Of a stretch of DNA of 8,754 nt, positions 7,690 to 8,754 are shown piece by piece (positions within the stretch are counted from its first letter, which is position 1; each line of letters starts with the position of its first letter). Position numbers and translations under genes: made by a program. The notes under the pieces were generated by a model. It saw only the letters and a program-made list of their open reading frames with translations, was not told the DNA's origin and made no database searches. Source of the DNA: Eubacterium sp. (GTDB taxonomy: Bacteria > Bacillota_A > Clostridia > Lachnospirales > Lachnospiraceae); contig JAILEL010000082.1 in the NCBI GenBank assembly GCA_024687845.1, forward strand, positions 1-8,754, read 5' to 3'.

Positions 7690-8033
7690 CACTATTCACA
7701 GTTGATAAGAATTATGCATAATTGGTTATGACTGCTCGCAGGCTAAAACCACATATGCATAATTCTTATCGTACCTGCGAGTTAGCCGTCGATTACACAG
7801 TAATCGATGGTCCGAACGAAGTGAGGATGCGTTCTGCGTAGCAGAACCAAGGCTTGCACAGCAAGACTTGCATATCACGCAGTGATATGGCACAAGCAGG
7901 TGACTCAAAACCCACGATTCAGTGCTGCGTTAGCAGCGATAGAGCATCGCATATAAACTTATTTATGCTTGCATAAGAATAAGTGTTATGCGATACGGAC
8001 TTAAGAGTGGGGTTTGAGTCAACTGTGAATAAT
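7690..8033 (+). repeat. Structured repeat, copy B (with extra hairpin module)
   Basis: A second copy of the element at 5193-5423, in the same orientation, with the same layout but largely different stem sequences. Outer arms 7693-7703 and 8021-8031 pair (TATTCACAGTT, 11 bp). A perfect 17-bp hairpin pairs 7704-7720 with 7754-7770, extended by TGGTT/AACCA, with the loop TGACTGCTCGCAGGC at 7729-7743 identical to copy A. A second closing stem pairs 7902-7915 with 8007-8020 (13 of 14). Inside it are a hairpin with a GTTA loop (7924-7937) and a long hairpin (7946-7994) capped again by G-CTTG-C. Shared unpaired motifs are GATTCAG (7916-7922), ATAGAGCATCG (7940-7950) and GGACTTAAGA (7997-8006). Compared with A, about 115 bases are inserted at 7780-7894. 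The element fills nearly the whole gap between the peptidase stop and the next gene. There is no U-run typical of an intrinsic terminator, although the structure could still affect transcription or mRNA decay. Confidence 0.87.
7786..7889 (+). repeat. Array of five abutting triloop hairpins inside copy B
   Basis: Five hairpins follow one another with few or no spare bases. They are 7786-7810 (TCGATTAC-ACA-GTAATCGA plus wobble and CC/GG extension); 7811-7827 (TCCGAAC-GAA-GTGAGGA, with a tandem G-A mismatch); 7831-7847 (GTTCTGC-GTA-GCAGAAC); 7848-7870 (CTTGC-ACA-GCAAG, extended by CAAG/CTTG across one mismatch); and 7871-7889 (CATATCAC-GCA-GTGATATG). Stem sequences are unrelated, but every loop is a purine-N-A triloop closed by C-G. 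Copy A has no such module here, only a single base. Confidence 0.85.
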
Positions 8034-8063
8034 AACCGTAAAAGTAAAGAATAGGACGAAAAA

Positions 8064-8754
8064 ATGGGAAAACTAATCTGGAATGATATAAAAAGATGCC
8101 TTACCTTAAAAAGGTTCTGGGCGTTATTGATTCTTTCAGAAGCACTTCTGATAGGCTGCGTGATTGATGCTAAAACCACTTTCTTAAATTATTTTGTATA
8201 TACCACTGAGATTCATGAGTTTATAGTATTAGTCTTTAATATGATAGCAGGTGCGACTGCATTTATCTGCCTGTATAAGCGTAACTTCACGCTTAAATCT
8301 ATCGAGCAGTCAGAGGCGCTTGGGGGAAGAAGGTTTCCTATTGTCCTGTCCAAATGGATATCCGGAACTATCATCATATTCATGCAATATGCCATTCTTG
8401 GTATTTCCATTCTTTTGTTAGGCAAAATAATTGGTGCTGACAGTCCTGCCATGCATATCAAAGCACTGATACTTCTGGTATTCTATAACATGGTAGCGGC
8501 AATCGGGAGCTTCGGTTTTTCAATGATCTCATTTTTCCTGATACCATTTCCTCTTGTGCCTATTACAGTATACGGACTATTCTTGTGGATTTATTCGCTG
8601 ATCATTCATTATACTACTATCAGAGGACTTAGAGCAGTCATATATACAGCTGCAATGGAAGGCTATACAGATAATATGATGGGTTGCATTAATGTTAAGA
8701 TAATAGTAATATTCTTGGTGTATGCGTTCTGCTCACTCGTATTATCCTATGGAA
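8064..8754 (+). CDS. Multi-spanning membrane protein, probable ABC-2-type permease (runs off right edge)
   Basis: The frame opens at ATG 8064 with AGGA at 8053-8056 and stays open for 230 codons to the window end, so the C-terminus is missing. Predicted membrane helices lie at about 17-34, 53-71, 99-120, 132-158, 160-182 and 211-229. A cytoplasmic segment (72-98) reads IEQSEALGGRRFPIVLSKWI. Its form, acidic residue, then R, then a hydrophobic stretch and SK before a helix, resembles the loop of ABC-2-type permease subunits in bacterial export systems. That suggests a transporter permease, but no ATP-binding subunit is visible in the window, so the family call is moderate. Only about 30 bases separate it from copy B, so its transcript either starts within the repeat or reads through from the peptidase gene. 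Confidence 0.72.
   Translation, partial: MGKLIWNDIKRCLTLKRFWALLILSEALLIGCVIDAKTTFLNYFVYTTEIHEFIVLVFNMIAGATAFICLYKRNFTLKSIEQSEALGGRRFPIVLSKWISGTIIIFMQYAILGISILLLGKIIGADSPAMHIKALILLVFYNMVAAIGSFGFSMISFFLIPFPLVPITVYGLFLWIYSLIIHYTTIRGLRAVIYTAAMEGYTDNMMGCINVKIIVIFLVYAFCSLVLSYG

Noticed and set aside
7786..7889. CRISPR array
   Set aside because: The repeated feature is a hairpin shape with a common loop, not a repeated sequence separated by spacers of constant length.
7690..8033. Intrinsic terminator after the peptidase gene
   Set aside because: The structure is far larger and more branched than a terminator, and no T-run follows a GC-rich stem. A role in stopping transcription is possible but not shown.
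5193..8033. Composite transposon with insertion-sequence ends
   Set aside because: There is no transposase gene between or within the two copies, the copies are structured throughout rather than only at their ends, and no target duplication is evident.
7726..8179. Minus-strand open frames across copy B and the start of the permease gene
   Set aside because: They run through hairpin arms or lie opposite a real gene. Translations look random.

Overview
The window looks like a chromosomal segment from an AT-rich, low-GC Gram-positive gut or rumen bacterium, most likely a Lachnospiraceae (Butyrivibrio/Roseburia/Coprococcus type). The evidence is the codon and base composition, the purine-rich GAGG/AGGAGG ribosome sites, the hybrid kinase with an MDHLMPDMDG receiver, and the lipoprotein-type M13 peptidase. 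The genus assignment is an inference. No tRNA, rRNA, CRISPR array or transposase gene was seen.

Left half (minus strand, 5134 down to 1): four closely packed genes that read as one operon. They encode a very large membrane hybrid histidine kinase with two dCache sensors, an ECF-type sigma factor, a small two-helix membrane protein that is a candidate anti-sigma or sigma partner, and the N-terminus of another membrane protein that runs off the window. No stand-alone response regulator is visible.

Right half (plus strand): an M13 (neprilysin-like) zinc metallopeptidase with a lipoprotein signal (5537-7681), then the first 230 codons of a multi-spanning membrane protein, probably an ABC-2-type permease (8064 to the right edge).

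The most interesting content is non-coding. The two large gaps on either side of the peptidase gene (about 5193-5423 and 7690-8033) hold two copies of one elaborate structured element in the same orientation. Both have the same branched architecture: terminal inverted arms, a long hairpin with an identical 15-nt loop, a second closing stem, a small hairpin and a long hairpin with a CTTG tetraloop. They share unpaired motifs, and the stem sequences differ by compensatory changes. In both, the hairpin loop can pair with downstream sequence to form an 11-bp pseudoknot. In copy B the second strand of that pseudoknot is split by about 115 nt made of five abutting hairpins with purine-N-A triloops. 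I cannot match this to a named RNA or repeat family. It could be a structured RNA, a non-autonomous mobile element, or both.

Functionally, the first kinase sensor has the complete residue pattern of amino-acid-binding dCache domains, and the second has it with one Tyr-to-Trp change. The divergent neighbour is a surface peptidase. An inferred theme is sensing of amino acids or peptides next to extracellular peptide breakdown, with the sigma factor as a possible output.
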